64,000 nt of DNA from positions 558,001 through 622,000 of the forward strand of contig JAQFVV010000322.1 of NCBI GenBank assembly GCA_028023455.1, in the 5' to 3' direction. The notes beneath the pieces are model-generated. The model worked only from the letters and a program-made list of their open reading frames with translations, searched no databases and had not been told where the DNA came from. Below are positions 46,901 to 57,661 of this stretch, piece by piece. The translations under genes were made by a program, and so were the position numbers. Source of the DNA: Epiperipatus broadwayi. Taxonomy: Eukaryota; Onychophora; Udeonychophora; Euonychophora; Peripatidae. The first letter of the stretch is position 1. Every line of letters starts with the position of its first letter.

Positions 46901-49390
46901 TATATAGATATTTTTACCTCTTACTAACTTGAAAGGTAATATCAATAACTCATACTAATATAATAAATCAAATTCCTAATATTGTAACAGAAACATTAAA
47001 ATTTATTCACGAAAGAATCATATAATTATTTATGGATTTCTCTTATTATGTTATAATAAATTTATATCATAAATTTAAAGTATGCATATTAAAATAAAAC
47101 TGTTATTACTAATATTATGCGTGTATATTCTTTAAATATTTATACATTTATTCAACAATCAAATAATATTTAGTTGATCTAAAGAAAACAAAGCAAAATA
47201 CATCAAATTATTACTATTATATAATTTTTACCATAATGATACTCCAATTTATTATCCGCCACACGATGTCCTCCAGGATTACAGTTTTACAAAATAATTT
47301 CATTTATACTCAACAATTATTCTTTAAAATATTACGTGTTGTATAATTATATAAAAATAAACTTTATGAAATTAAGTGTTATATTAATATTTAGTTACTT
47401 TTTAAAAAAAAAATGTACCTCTCTTATCTTTAATAGATCAATAAATAATTAAATATCTATGTTAGTTAAGAAAAACAAAAGATGTTACATAAAATCCAAC
47501 GGTGTCTTCTTTTCACCTATAATTGTTCTTTTTTTCCTAGGCACAAACTTTTACCAACATTACTTCCTTTTCCGGTACATCACGTGTTTAAATAGTTTTT
47601 ATGAAATAAATGAAAACGTTTTTTTTTAAATAAAATAGAATAAGTTCCACCATAAGAAACAAAATAATAATTAAAATAGTTTATAGGATCCGGATTCATT
47701 TCTTTAAAGAAAAAAAATTATTTAAAAGTTATTATTTCTAGGATTAGTCAATAGTTTATAATGTTCTTATTTAATTATTAGAAATTGACTTGGATATCCA
47801 CGTATACTTATTTGCGCATTCTTTAACAAATATTTAGGTAAGATTAATTTCTAAATTCTTCTGTACGACCAGCGTCCAGACTTTACTATATAATATTTTA
47901 TTTACAGGTATTTCTTTGCCAATTAAACTTCCGATTTATTTGCCTTTTAAAACTATCGAAATCTAGTCTTTTAAACTACAAAGACTTAACAAGGCAAGTA
48001 ATTCTACAATTATTATTAATTACCATATCTTTACCAAGATATATACTTAAATTTGTAATTTAAAAATACTTTCTTCATAAAGAAGTATTTATCTTTCTTT
48101 AAATATTTTTTTTATAAAAAATTAATTATAATCAACTTTTAAATTCATATAATGTCCAATATATTACTTTTATCCAACTAGTAATTCTCCTAGTTAATCC
48201 AGCGTTTGTTATATTTTTAGTATAAAGTCTCCAATACATTTTATCCTTATATGATGCCTTCATGATTATTTGATAGTAAATTGAGCTTCGATAGAGACGA
48301 TCAATAGGGAATTATAAATAAATTAGCACTGCATATTTAACGGTAAAACTTTTATAAATTATTTAAAATTACTCTCTTATAATTTTAAAACGATTACGAG
48401 AGCGTCTATAATTTTACTTAGCTATATCTAATAGCACATTTCACTTAAAAGAAATCATAATCATAATCCCCCCTGAACAATTGAACCTTGGTTTTATACC
48501 GGAATACATTCCCCACTTGATTGGTAAATTAAACAATCACCTTGCTAGCCTATTTACATATTTTACCAACAATACAGAATTAAAAATAAATAATGACTTA
48601 TTTAATATTTATTATTTATTACATTATTAAATTCTTAAATTGATCTTTATCATTTATTTAAATCCATTAAACATTTTTTTAAAATATATTTTTACTTTAT
48701 TTCACTTTTAACTTTTATAAGACTATTTTTCTAAACAAACTAAGTCTATCTTTATTCGTTACGTTTTTTTTTTAAACAGTATTTAAAAATCAGATTTAAT
48801 ATTTCACATTAATTATCTTTATTTTTATCTCGTGATAGCCAATATAATATTTATAAATTTTATAATAGAATTTTAGAACAGTTTTGCAACTTTACTAAAA
48901 AAAAACTTACAAGCATGTGTGTACATATGTCTATCTATCATCTGTTTTACAACACAGATACAAACGCTTGTAATATCTAAAAATAAACTAACAATTTAAT
49001 TTTTTAAAATAAATGTTTTTTAAAATAAATAATATATTATAGCAACTTTAAAATAATAATTCGATATTATTAAAATCAAATATTAATCTTCTATTATATA
49101 CTATTAACAATTAAAATATTTACATTCACTTATTAAATATTAATCTTTATCAACAATAAATATATGCATTTAATTTTAACTTGTCTTTTTTAAACTTTTA
49201 GCTTTAAACATTTATTTACAAAACTTATAAATGCAGTATTAATCATGGCCAGTTTTCCCAACCATATAATATTATCACTTTTTATCGAAACGTCTCTCTC
49301 AAACATTAGCACAATTTCACATATCAAATATTCATAGATTACTTTAATTAAACTTTTTGAAAGATTATCATAATAAAATCAACATCATAT
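43971..49390. other. AT-rich intergenic or intronic stretch
   Basis: Contains a TA/TG microsatellite at about 44328-44354 and long A and T runs. No gene or recognisable element. A small patch with more GC at about 48460-48550 has no recognisable content. Confidence 0.5.
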
Positions 49391-49394
49391 AGCT

Positions 49395-51085
49395 AAATAT
49401 ATCTTAAATTTAAAATTTTAAATAAATTGATACAACAATTCATGGCGACCCATACAAAAGGGCACAATATATATATACCTAAAAAGAAAGATGACATTAT
49501 GAAATGGATAGAAGAGTTCTACCAAGAATTATATAGTAATAAAAAACAAGTACCTCCTACATCTATTATATCTTCTGAATTGTCCAGAATTTTAAATGAA
49601 GTGAGACATGCAATTAAATTTATGAAGAAGAAAAAAGCTCCAGATAATAATAGAATTATAATCAGTATATTAAAAGAAGCAATGAAGAAATAGAAAAATT
49701 TTGGCAAAGTTATATACCAGATGTCTAAGTGATAAAGATGTACCATATGATTGGAAGAATGCAATATTAATATTAATATTTTAAAAGGTTGATAAAGAAG
49801 ATATTAGAAATTACAGACCTATCAGCCTTTTATCAATTTTATTCAAAATTTTTACCAAGATAATTACAATTTGTTTACAGAAAACATTTGATTTCAACCA
49901 ACCAAGAGAACAAGCTGGATTTAAAAGTAGTTTTAGTACAGTACATCATATCCAAAATTATTGAGAGAAGATATAGAAAGGATACATTGAATATGAGTTG
50001 CCATTTTGCTTTGGATTTGTAAATTATGAAAAGGCATTTGATTCTATAAACATTTCTTCAGTGATTAAAGTATTGAATCATCAAGTTATAGACCCAGAAT
50101 ATTGTCATATTTGAAGAATATTTATAAAAATGCAACAGCAACAATTATATTATATAATGATACTAGGAAGGTTAATATTGAGAAGGGTGTAAGACTCCAT
50201 ATCTCAAAAAAATTTTACAGCAGTGGTGAAATAAGTATTTTGTGGATTAAAATGGGAAGCTAAAGGAGTAAAAGTAAATGGAAATTATTTAAGTCATTTT
50301 GATTTTGCAGATGTTATAGTTGTTTTTGCAAATAATGCTTCAGAGTTATAGCAAATATTACAAGAGTTATCCATGAAAGTAGGCAAATAGGACTAAAGGT
50401 AAATGTTAAAAAGACTAAAGTAATGTTCAATGGATTTTCTCAAAAAATGAAAATAAAGATTGATTATGTTGAGTTAGGAGACATTAATAACTACAAATAT
50501 CTTGGTCAGATTATTACTACAGATGGAAACATAATGGATGAAATTAATCATAGAATTAAACTTATTAGAAGTGTTTTTGGTAGAAATAACTTAAACAAAA
50601 TATGCCTATGTGTTTGAAAAGAAAGGTTTTTAATAAATATGTTTTACCAGTTCTTACTTATGAATCTGTGACTTGGACACTTAATACAAAAACAATGAAG
50701 AGATTTCAGACCATTCAAAGAAGTATGGAGAGATGCATGTTAGGGGTTAGAAGAAGAGATCAAAAATGCAATATATGGGTAATAGAACAAACTGGTATTA
50801 CTGACATCATTGAAAGAATTAAAAGACTGAAATGGAGTTGGGCTGGACATATTGCTAGAAGAGATGATAATAGATGGACAATTGAAATCTTAAACTGGAT
50901 TCCAAGAGATTGTAAAAGACCCAAAAAGAAACCACATGTGAGATGGATGGATGAAATAAGAAAGTGTGCAGGGGTCATGTGGAGAAGAGAGGCTAGAGAT
51001 CAGAGAAAATGGATTGAACTTGCAGAAATTTTCATCCTGCCGTGGATTCATAATGGTTGACAATAATGATGATGATGATATATGT
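49395..51085 (+). mobile_element. 5'-truncated RTE-like non-LTR retrotransposon
   Basis: Starts in the linker before the RT and ends after the ORF stop with a short ATGATGATGATGAT run, the kind of trinucleotide tail RTE elements carry. The protein order and motifs (see the coding entry) are of the RTE family, quite distinct from the LINE at 24.6-28.1 kb. It sits in the same orientation as the host gene and just upstream of the giant-LTR element. Confidence 0.85.
49427..51060 (+). pseudogene. RTE-like reverse transcriptase and C-terminal domain
   Basis: In order on the plus strand: a linker (49427-49693, EVRHAIKFMKKKKAPDNN), RT motifs EDIRNYRPISLLSILFKIFT and REQAGFKSSFSTVHHIQN (about 49795-49960), FGFVNYEKAFDSI holding the first catalytic Asp (about 50010), SHFDFADVIVVFAN at about 50295, then NNYKYLGQIITTDGN (50423-50617). 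The C-terminal part is intact at 50602-51060 (VLTYESVTWTLNTKTMKR, RLKWSWAGHIARRDDNRW), the characteristic RTE ending. The active-site FADD reads FADV, losing the second Asp, and at least four frame breaks occur, so it is dead. Confidence 0.87.
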
Positions 51086-51266
51086 ACCTCTAAATCAATT
51101 GTATCTGACAGTAGGAGAGATAGGTCTGGAAGATTTTACCTTTGAGAAGTGTATCACAAATCTTAAAAAAAATTGATTAGTTGTAAATAATTATGCACAT
51201 ATAATTTAATTCATTCCACTTTTTTTTCTTCATATACTGTTTGTTGGGTCTGGGTGTTATATATAT

Positions 51267-53767
51267 TGTAAGAGATGACTTACAACCAACCATCACACCT
51301 ATCCTAGTTTCTCTTGCTGTTTCAATTCAGGCTAATTGATAGGCAAATAATTTATCCTACATACTTGTTTATATACATGAAACATACATATAAACTAATA
51401 TTTTATATCTATTTTGAGAAATTCTTATTTTAATTATATACACCTTGAAAGCAGACAGATTCATTATATACACATGAAACATATATATAAACATAAATAA
51501 ACTAATATGTTTGTTTGTTTGTAGAAATTATTTTTTTCTTTTATTCACTTAATAATTAATTGACTGATAAGACAAAGATGACAAAGGTCAAAATAGTTGC
51601 TAGGTGATCGAGTTGAAATAATGAAGACTAAATAAAATAATAATAATGTTTTATGATTTGTCTTTTTTGATTAGTTTGTAACAATAGGTTTTAGCTAGCA
51701 CAAGAAAACAATCTAGCATTTTTCACTTGCTGTCTAACAACAAATCCATCAGCATATAAAGTTAAGTCTTTTATTTATTTTTTTTTAAAAAAAGAAAAAC
51801 TGTTTGGCATTTAAAAACAGTAAGGATATGAAATTTAAAAACTTAATGTCTATATTTTAAAGTCAATACAAAATCTTTATAACTTGGATACAAGGAAACT
51901 GGCAATTTAATCTTACCTGGTGAAGTGATAACTTCAATTTATAATTAGTAGGAATGAGCTAATGATTTAATTTATTCTGCAAGATTAAGTCATTTTCTTA
52001 TATATATATATTGAAGCCACACTATAAATAATAGTCATTGATAAAATGGTCATTACGATGTGTGTGGGATAAAGCCAATACTGTGGGCGTTCCCAAGTTA
52101 TCTTTAATGTCATTATAAAATCCATCAAAATGTCTATTTTACAAAACGCTGAACATCAATCTTCAATGGATTTATATATGTTCAGAAGAGATAATTGGTA
52201 TGTGTTTGTTTTAACCAAGTAGCATGAAATATATAAATATCAATAGAGTTGGTGAACAAGAACATTATGCATGGAGATTGACATTTAAGTTCATAAACTT
52301 TCAACTGTGGACAAAATGCTTGCTTTTCTCAGGATATATATAGATATTTTCTTATTTAATTCACGGGATTTTTTTTATTATTTCTATTTAAAATGTCATG
52401 TATTGTGATTCTTTTTATTTGTGTAGTCAAGTCTCGTTTTCAAATTCGATCACTTGTATTTTAAAAGTGGGAGCAGTGAATGGATATGTATCATATGTTA
52501 ATATATAAAGGAGAAAATGGATCATAGTCAATAAATATGTATAATTATTAATAAAAGTAAATTTACAGATCCCTCTGCAAATTCAACACTGATCCATCAA
52601 AGCGACCTCAAGTAAGGTGTTTATATAATTAACATTAAGTGCAAACTCTAAAACAAACAAAACTATATTATTTACTAATAAATTTTTAATAATATCTACT
52701 TGTAATTGTTTTATTTCTGAGTGCACAATTAATCAACTTGAGTAAATGGTCTTATTCTTATCTTTCATTAATTTTTACTATGACTTACATACACATATAC
52801 ATGGGAGTGGACTATATATTTTTTCTTTAAAAAAAAGTTATAAATATATTTACCCCAACCTATAAACATCATTCTAGTAATTATATTAATGGGGTAGATT
52901 TAGAATTACTGAACTCTCACTTTGCTATTCCTTTTTTTGTTTTTTATATATATATTTAGTGAATTATTTAATGTCATTTTGTATATACTGTACTTTGAAT
53001 TATTTTGTTTCTCTAGTGTAAATAAAGATTGATTGAGAGAGACTTCTATCATGAAATCTGAATCAGGGAAATTTATTGGGTTAAGCCATCAAAATGATAG
53101 CAGACCAGTCATGTTAACTTAATATTTTTTTTTTTGTAAATATTTGTTAGATTATTAATAAACGTATTGAGTTGTTTAAACCAATCTGATCTCTGTTTGA
53201 TCATCATTATCATCATTATGCATTTATACCATTAAAAGTTTCATCATCACTATCATTATGAAGTTACACGATTAAAGGTTTGATGATAACCATCATCATT
53301 ATGTATTGCTCTCCTAAATGATTCATCATCATCAGTATTTTTTGTATCTATGCTTATACATAGGCATATTTGGTCAATAATTAAGTAGGTTCATCCCTGA
53401 AGAGAGCTGCCTGCAAGAACTTTCTGAGTTTGAATTTTGTGGTGTAATGGGGCCCAAAAAGGGATATATAATGAATATGCACTAATCTAAATTACATTGA
53501 AATGTTGTAAGTAAATTATGTTAGCATACTAAAAGTAGATATGATTTGGAACTACGCATTTCATTGTGACATCTTTAGCATCCTATTCAAAGGCCTAGGT
53601 TTGACAGTAGTGAGATGCGCTTCCTTTGCTATGTGCCATTTCTGATTAGGTAACATCTGGCACACCCAAATGGGACGTCGAATTATGGACTTAGGATATG
53701 ACTTGTTTCAAATTATCCAACTACTTAGTCGTATTTACGTCATCTTACAATATACCCCACAGTTCCG
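51267..53767 (+). repeat. 5' long terminal repeat (about 2.5 kb) of LTR element 2
   Basis: Matches 57662-60232 base for base over almost its whole length, with scattered substitutions and small indels. It begins TGTAAGAGATGACTTACAA and ends CCCCACA-GTTCCG, so TG...CA ends are possible at 53761. The first bases form a small palindrome (TTGTAAG/CTTACAA). Inside are ATCATCATTATCATCATT simple repeats (about 53200-53335) and TATATAAAGG followed by AATAAA (about 52503-52535) as possible transcription signals. An LTR of this length is unusual. No protein is encoded. The short frames are not shared as proteins. Confidence 0.92.
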
Positions 53768-53774
53768 ATATATC

Positions 53775-53792
53775 TGACACCCAATGTTTTGG
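53775..53792 (+). promoter_or_regulatory. Putative primer-binding site of LTR element 2
   Basis: TGACACCCAATGTTTTGG lies 8-14 bases after the LTR end. It matches the tRNA-Lys-type site (TGGCGCCCAACG...) at 11 of 18 positions, and three of the differences are of the G-to-A or C-to-T kind. Reverse transcription would start here. The assignment is tentative. Confidence 0.4.
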
Positions 53793-53985
53793 CCTGAACA
53801 TAGTTTAGATGCAAGGGAGGTCCAGCCATTGAACTGGAATTTTTTTTAAAAAAAATTATTTTATATATATATTTTTTACACCCTTAAGCTTTAAATCTTA
53901 AATCCATATTGGACATACTCTCTTATATAAGACCAAAATATATTCAATTGGAATGATCGTGAACAGATATGTTAATTTTTTTTTT

Positions 53986-53996
53986 GGGGGGGGGGG
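53986..53996 (+). repeat. Poly-G run within LTR element 2 leader
   Basis: Eleven consecutive G after a T run, in the untranslated leader between the primer site and gag. Confidence 0.9.
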
Positions 53997-54116
53997 TTAA
54001 GATTCACATTAAAATAGATAACATTAAAAGTGGTGAATGCAACGTGGTGGAGAGAACAAATACAGATCAACTTTTAAATAAATGATCAATAAGTGAAATA
54101 AAAAATAGAGGAATTA

Positions 54117-54750
54117 GGCAAGCTGAAACACCAGCTTTAAAAAAAATAGACAATAAAAGGTGCACAAGTGTGTTCATAAAAAAAAATAGTGTAAATAAAT
54201 ACGTAATGGTATGAAGTAGCTAGGAGTCCTACAATATAGTATTTTGACATTTCTAAATACAATTTTTTTTTTTGTCAATAGTTAGTTAAATAGATGTTAC
54301 TTAGAAGTGGAGTAATATTTGGAAAAAATTATCGAAACTATTGAAGAGACATTAGATACTATTGTTGTTGAAGAAAATGATACTAATAATAGTAATGGGG
54401 AGGGGTCTTTATCAATCCAAACTCCTGGGAGGCAAGCTAAAACACCTTTAAAGAAAAATAGACAATAAAAGGCACACAAGTGTGTTCATAAAAAAAATAG
54501 AAGTAAATAAATACATAATGGCATGGAGTGGCTAGGAGTCCTACAGTATAGTATTTTGACATTTATAAATACAATTTTTTTTTGTCAATAGTTACTTAAA
54601 TAGATGTTACTTAGAAGTGGAGTAATATTTGGAAACAAAATTATAGAAACTATGGAAGAGACATTAGATACTATTGTTGTTGAAGGAGAAAATGATACTA
54701 ATAATAGTAATGGGGAGGGGTCTTTATTGGTCCAAACTCCTGGGGGGTCT
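54117..54750 (+). repeat. Tandem duplication of leader and gag start, unit about 313 bp
   Basis: GGCAAGCT(G/A)AAACACC through the stretch AGTAATGGGGAGGGGTCTTT occurs twice, from 54117 and from 54430. Both units contain the ATGTTACTTAGAAGTGGAGT start of gag, but the first copy runs into a stop after about 16 codons. The second is open. The second unit lacks the last part of the first. Confidence 0.9.
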
Positions 54751-54858
54751 ATGTTGGAGGAGAATGAATCTCCACAGAGACAAGGTGAAAGCCAAATAGC
54801 TTTCCAGGTGCTAGAAACCCTCACTGAAAGATTACTCAAGCACCTGGAATTAAAGTAA
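54604..54858 (+). pseudogene. LTR element 2: start of gag
   Basis: An 84-codon frame from an ATG, MLLRSGVIFGNKIIETMEET, followed by an Asn/Ser/Glu-rich stretch and a TAA. Gypsy-type Gag proteins often begin with a short basic M-x-x-R-S-G-like N-terminus. The frame ends before the coiled-coil part that starts near 54890, so a single frame break separates them. This is the second copy of a tandem duplication. Gag would package element RNA. The protein is too broken to act. Confidence 0.55.
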
Positions 54859-54889
54859 TGCAGGATACTGAGAATATGACCATCACACA

Positions 54890-55316
54890 ACAAATGTTTC
54901 GAGAAATGATGGCAAGTATGTGCAACTTGGAGGCAAAAATGAATAAGAACATGAACACCTTGGAGGCAAAAATGGATTAGAATATAAGCATCTTGGAGGC
55001 AAATATGAGCAACTTGGAGGCAAACATGAGCAACTTGGAAGCAAAAATGGCAACTAAGATGGATATCAATATCATGAATATTGATCTGAATACCAAGGTG
55101 AATTGTATGAAAGCGGATATGAATAATATGGAGGCAAGAATAAATGCTAATATAGAATTAAACATCAGTAGTATGGAGACAAAGATAAATGCTCGTATGT
55201 GTAATAAAATGGATGTCATGAGGGAAAATATGAATGTGAAGTTAGAGAGTATGACAACCAGAGATGATGTTAGTAAGATAAAAATAGAGCAGAAAGAAAA
55301 GATATGTTCTGAATAG
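54890..55316 (+). pseudogene. LTR element 2: gag coiled-coil region of heptad repeats
   Basis: The reading MCNLEAKMNKNMNTLEAKM, a stop, then NISILEANMSNLEANMSNLE and further degenerate repeats (MKADMNNMEARINANIE) consists of a seven-residue unit (N-L-E-A-x-M-x), encoded by near-identical 21-base DNA units. This predicts a long coiled coil, as in Gypsy element 1 gag. The near-identical DNA at 54930-55050 suggests recent repeat expansion by slippage. The frame ends with a stop at 55314. Confidence 0.6.
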
Positions 55317-55585
55317 GATGGAAGTATGAATGAAGGCAGAAATAGGGGGAGATGAAGCATTATTAATCCCACAAATAAACTCCATCGAGATAAGCCTAAG
55401 TAATGATATAATGCATATTAGTGCACGCAACCAATGCCAAAAATCCAAACTTACCCTGAGCTCAAGGTCTATAAATGTAATGATGACATCAATAGTTCAG
55501 AAAACTATCACATAAGAAAGCTGTCACATCCACCAGGTTATCAAACAGTGATGATATAGAGAATCATCATAACACTGTTGAAAGG

Positions 55586-56359
55586 ATGCAACCTGATCTG
55601 CAAAACTTAGAAAGAATGGATAAAAGTAAAGCAGAGATTCTTCATAACACAAAAACATTGGTAATATCCACAGACATCCTGTGCAATATACAATGTCAGG
55701 TAGAGAACTCATACCAATTGATAACTCCACATATGAATAACATGGAATTTAAGTTAGGTTGTGAATTCTGATGATATTTTTGAATATCAAGGGAAAATGA
55801 ACTCCATAATCTTCTGATGGGCCACAAGTCAAACAACATACCTGCGATGGGAAAACAATTCATAACTGCCGAGTTTGAAGAAATAATCCAAAATACTTCA
55901 CTTGCCACTTCTGAAAAACATATACTGAACCCACACACAAACATGCCATGTGTTGGAAACATTATGGATGAATAAATGGAAGAAGGTACAAATGCAGATG
56001 GAATGGAGATATATTTGGAATCGTTGTGCCACATTTATCTGCACTATCAAAGCCACAAATATGTCACTGGAGAACTAAGTGACAATCATTGAAATGAAGC
56101 ATTACCAATTGTAATGGTTGTCACAAGAGATTGTTCTCATAGGAAAATTATGTATGAAGACAAAAGCGCAATCAGTATATTTGGTCATCTTAAATGTGTA
56201 TCATGGCACATTAATTCTTTATTTGATGAAATTGATTACCAAAATATGAAAAATTATCACATGATGATGGAAAATAACCCACCACAATCGATTAAAAAGA
56301 AAGGTTTCTGGTACCACAAAGTTGTGCAATACATACGAAGGCCCATTCATGTTCATTAG
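55586..56359 (+). pseudogene. LTR element 2: unassigned, nearly open region
   Basis: A frame starting MQPDLQNLERMDKSKAEIL runs to 55771. After two stops it continues with few breaks as ENELHNLLMGHKSNNIPAM, HILNPHTNMPCVGNIMDE, LCHIYLHYQSHKYVTGEL and MVVTRDCSHRKIMYEDK to 56359. I recognise no RT, RNase H, protease or envelope motif. It occupies the place where pol should be. It may be the rest of gag plus scrambled pol, or captured sequence. Confidence 0.45.
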
Positions 56360-56639
56360 CCCATGTTAGGGAAAGACCTTCACATATTGCAGACCACTGG
56401 AACACAAAAATGGACTATGTACAGTAATTCAACTTGCTATCTTACTATAAAAGGAAAATGAACATATAAATACAGAAAATTTTGAAAGTGGTATAGGTAT
56501 CATCGATTTAAATACAGAAAGTTATGGATGGAAATACCTACATGTAACAAACTTTAGATTTAATTATTCCCCCTGTATATGCAATATAGGCTTGTTAAAG
56601 CACCTAACGGAAAATAAGCGGTGATATAGCAGAAACTTA

Positions 56640-57050
56640 TTCTAAAACTGAGTAATAAATTTATTTAATGTTTCTTATAGATTGTCTTCAAATAGTTATG
56701 GTTACAATGAATACAAACCTATAGCCACAAAAATCATAATAGATAAAGAAAAGGATATATTGCAAGCTCAAAATTGAATTACTATGAAAGAAAATCAAAG
56801 ATATCAGAATGTTAAAAGGCCTAAACATGAATTCAGAATTGGAGACAGAGTGCTAATAAAAACTCCACATCCTAGTAAACTGCAGGAAAGTAAGTATCAT
56901 AAGTTTAGTAATACATATGAGTGACCATATACCATAGTTAAGCAAATAGATCCCAATACATTTTGGGTAAGCCAAGGAGGAGAGGTCTGAGGTACATATA
57001 ATGCCCTATCTTAAAGCCTTAATTTGGATGTTAATAATAATTCAGGATAA
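56640..57050 (+). pseudogene. LTR element 2: integrase C-terminal domain
   Basis: The reading KRPKHEFRIGDRVLIKTPHP, then KYHKFSNTYE, a TGA, then PYTIVKQIDPNTFWVSQGGE and YNALS is the C-terminal chromatin/DNA-binding domain of a Gypsy-type integrase. It closely parallels 22115-22390 of Gypsy element 1 (YNPYKGPLTIIKLTDPNAF). The catalytic core is missing. Stops interrupt at three points. It shows that element 2 derives from a full Gypsy-type element by loss of most of pol. Confidence 0.8.
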
Positions 57051-57170
57051 TATCAGGAAAATATTAACATAGCTGAGATATATATAAAAAACATGGGTAA
57101 ACTTTGTAAAAATAACAGGTGCAATGTATGAAAAAAACATATGTATAAATGCATATATATATATAGTACA

Positions 57171-57308
57171 GGGTTAGGGATATTAAGTTTGATGAGGGTA
57201 TTTCCCAAGTAATGCTTAGATGCAATCATGGGAATACCAGGGTTAGGGATATTAAGTTTGATGAGGGTATTTCCCAAGTAATGCTTAGATGCAATCATGG
57301 GAATACCT
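57171..57308 (+). repeat. Tandem duplication, two 69-bp units
   Basis: AGGGTTAGGGATATTAAGTT to GCAATCATGGGAATACC occurs twice in a row with no visible difference, so the duplication is recent. It lies between the integrase tail and the polypurine tract. The minus-strand frame here only mirrors the duplication. Confidence 0.95.
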
Positions 57309-57647
57309 AGAGGCTAACTAAAACAGACATGTTTTGATATTTGGCTAGACCTTCATTGATTCCAATAAGCCTCAAAGGAGCATGGAGAAGGTTAGCAAAT
57401 AAATAATTTTATGTGCCTTCTGTAAGAGACACATTCTTGGTTATGCCTCCATTATAAAACCATCAAAGCCCTAAATCCAGCACACTATTTGAACTTTCCA
57501 AAACCAGCTGTTAAGTAATAAAGAAAAAAATGTTAGAAAGTAAAGAAATTGACATAGATACCCTTCACAAATCCAAAATAATCATACATTCTTAGTGTAC
57601 TTGTGAGTGCTAAAATTTAAAATCCAGTTTAAAATTTTAACTCTGTT

Positions 57648-57658
57648 AAGGAAAGGGG
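57648..57658 (+). promoter_or_regulatory. Polypurine tract of LTR element 2
   Basis: AAGGAAAGGGG stands immediately before the 3' LTR start (GTGT-TGTAAGAG). Plus-strand DNA synthesis of an LTR retrotransposon is primed at such a tract, and its position supports the LTR boundary. Confidence 0.75.
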
Positions 57659-57661
57659 TGT

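Noticed and set aside
55330-56360. Envelope gene of LTR element 2
   Set aside because: No signal peptide, transmembrane anchor or fusion-type motif is visible. The region is left unassigned.
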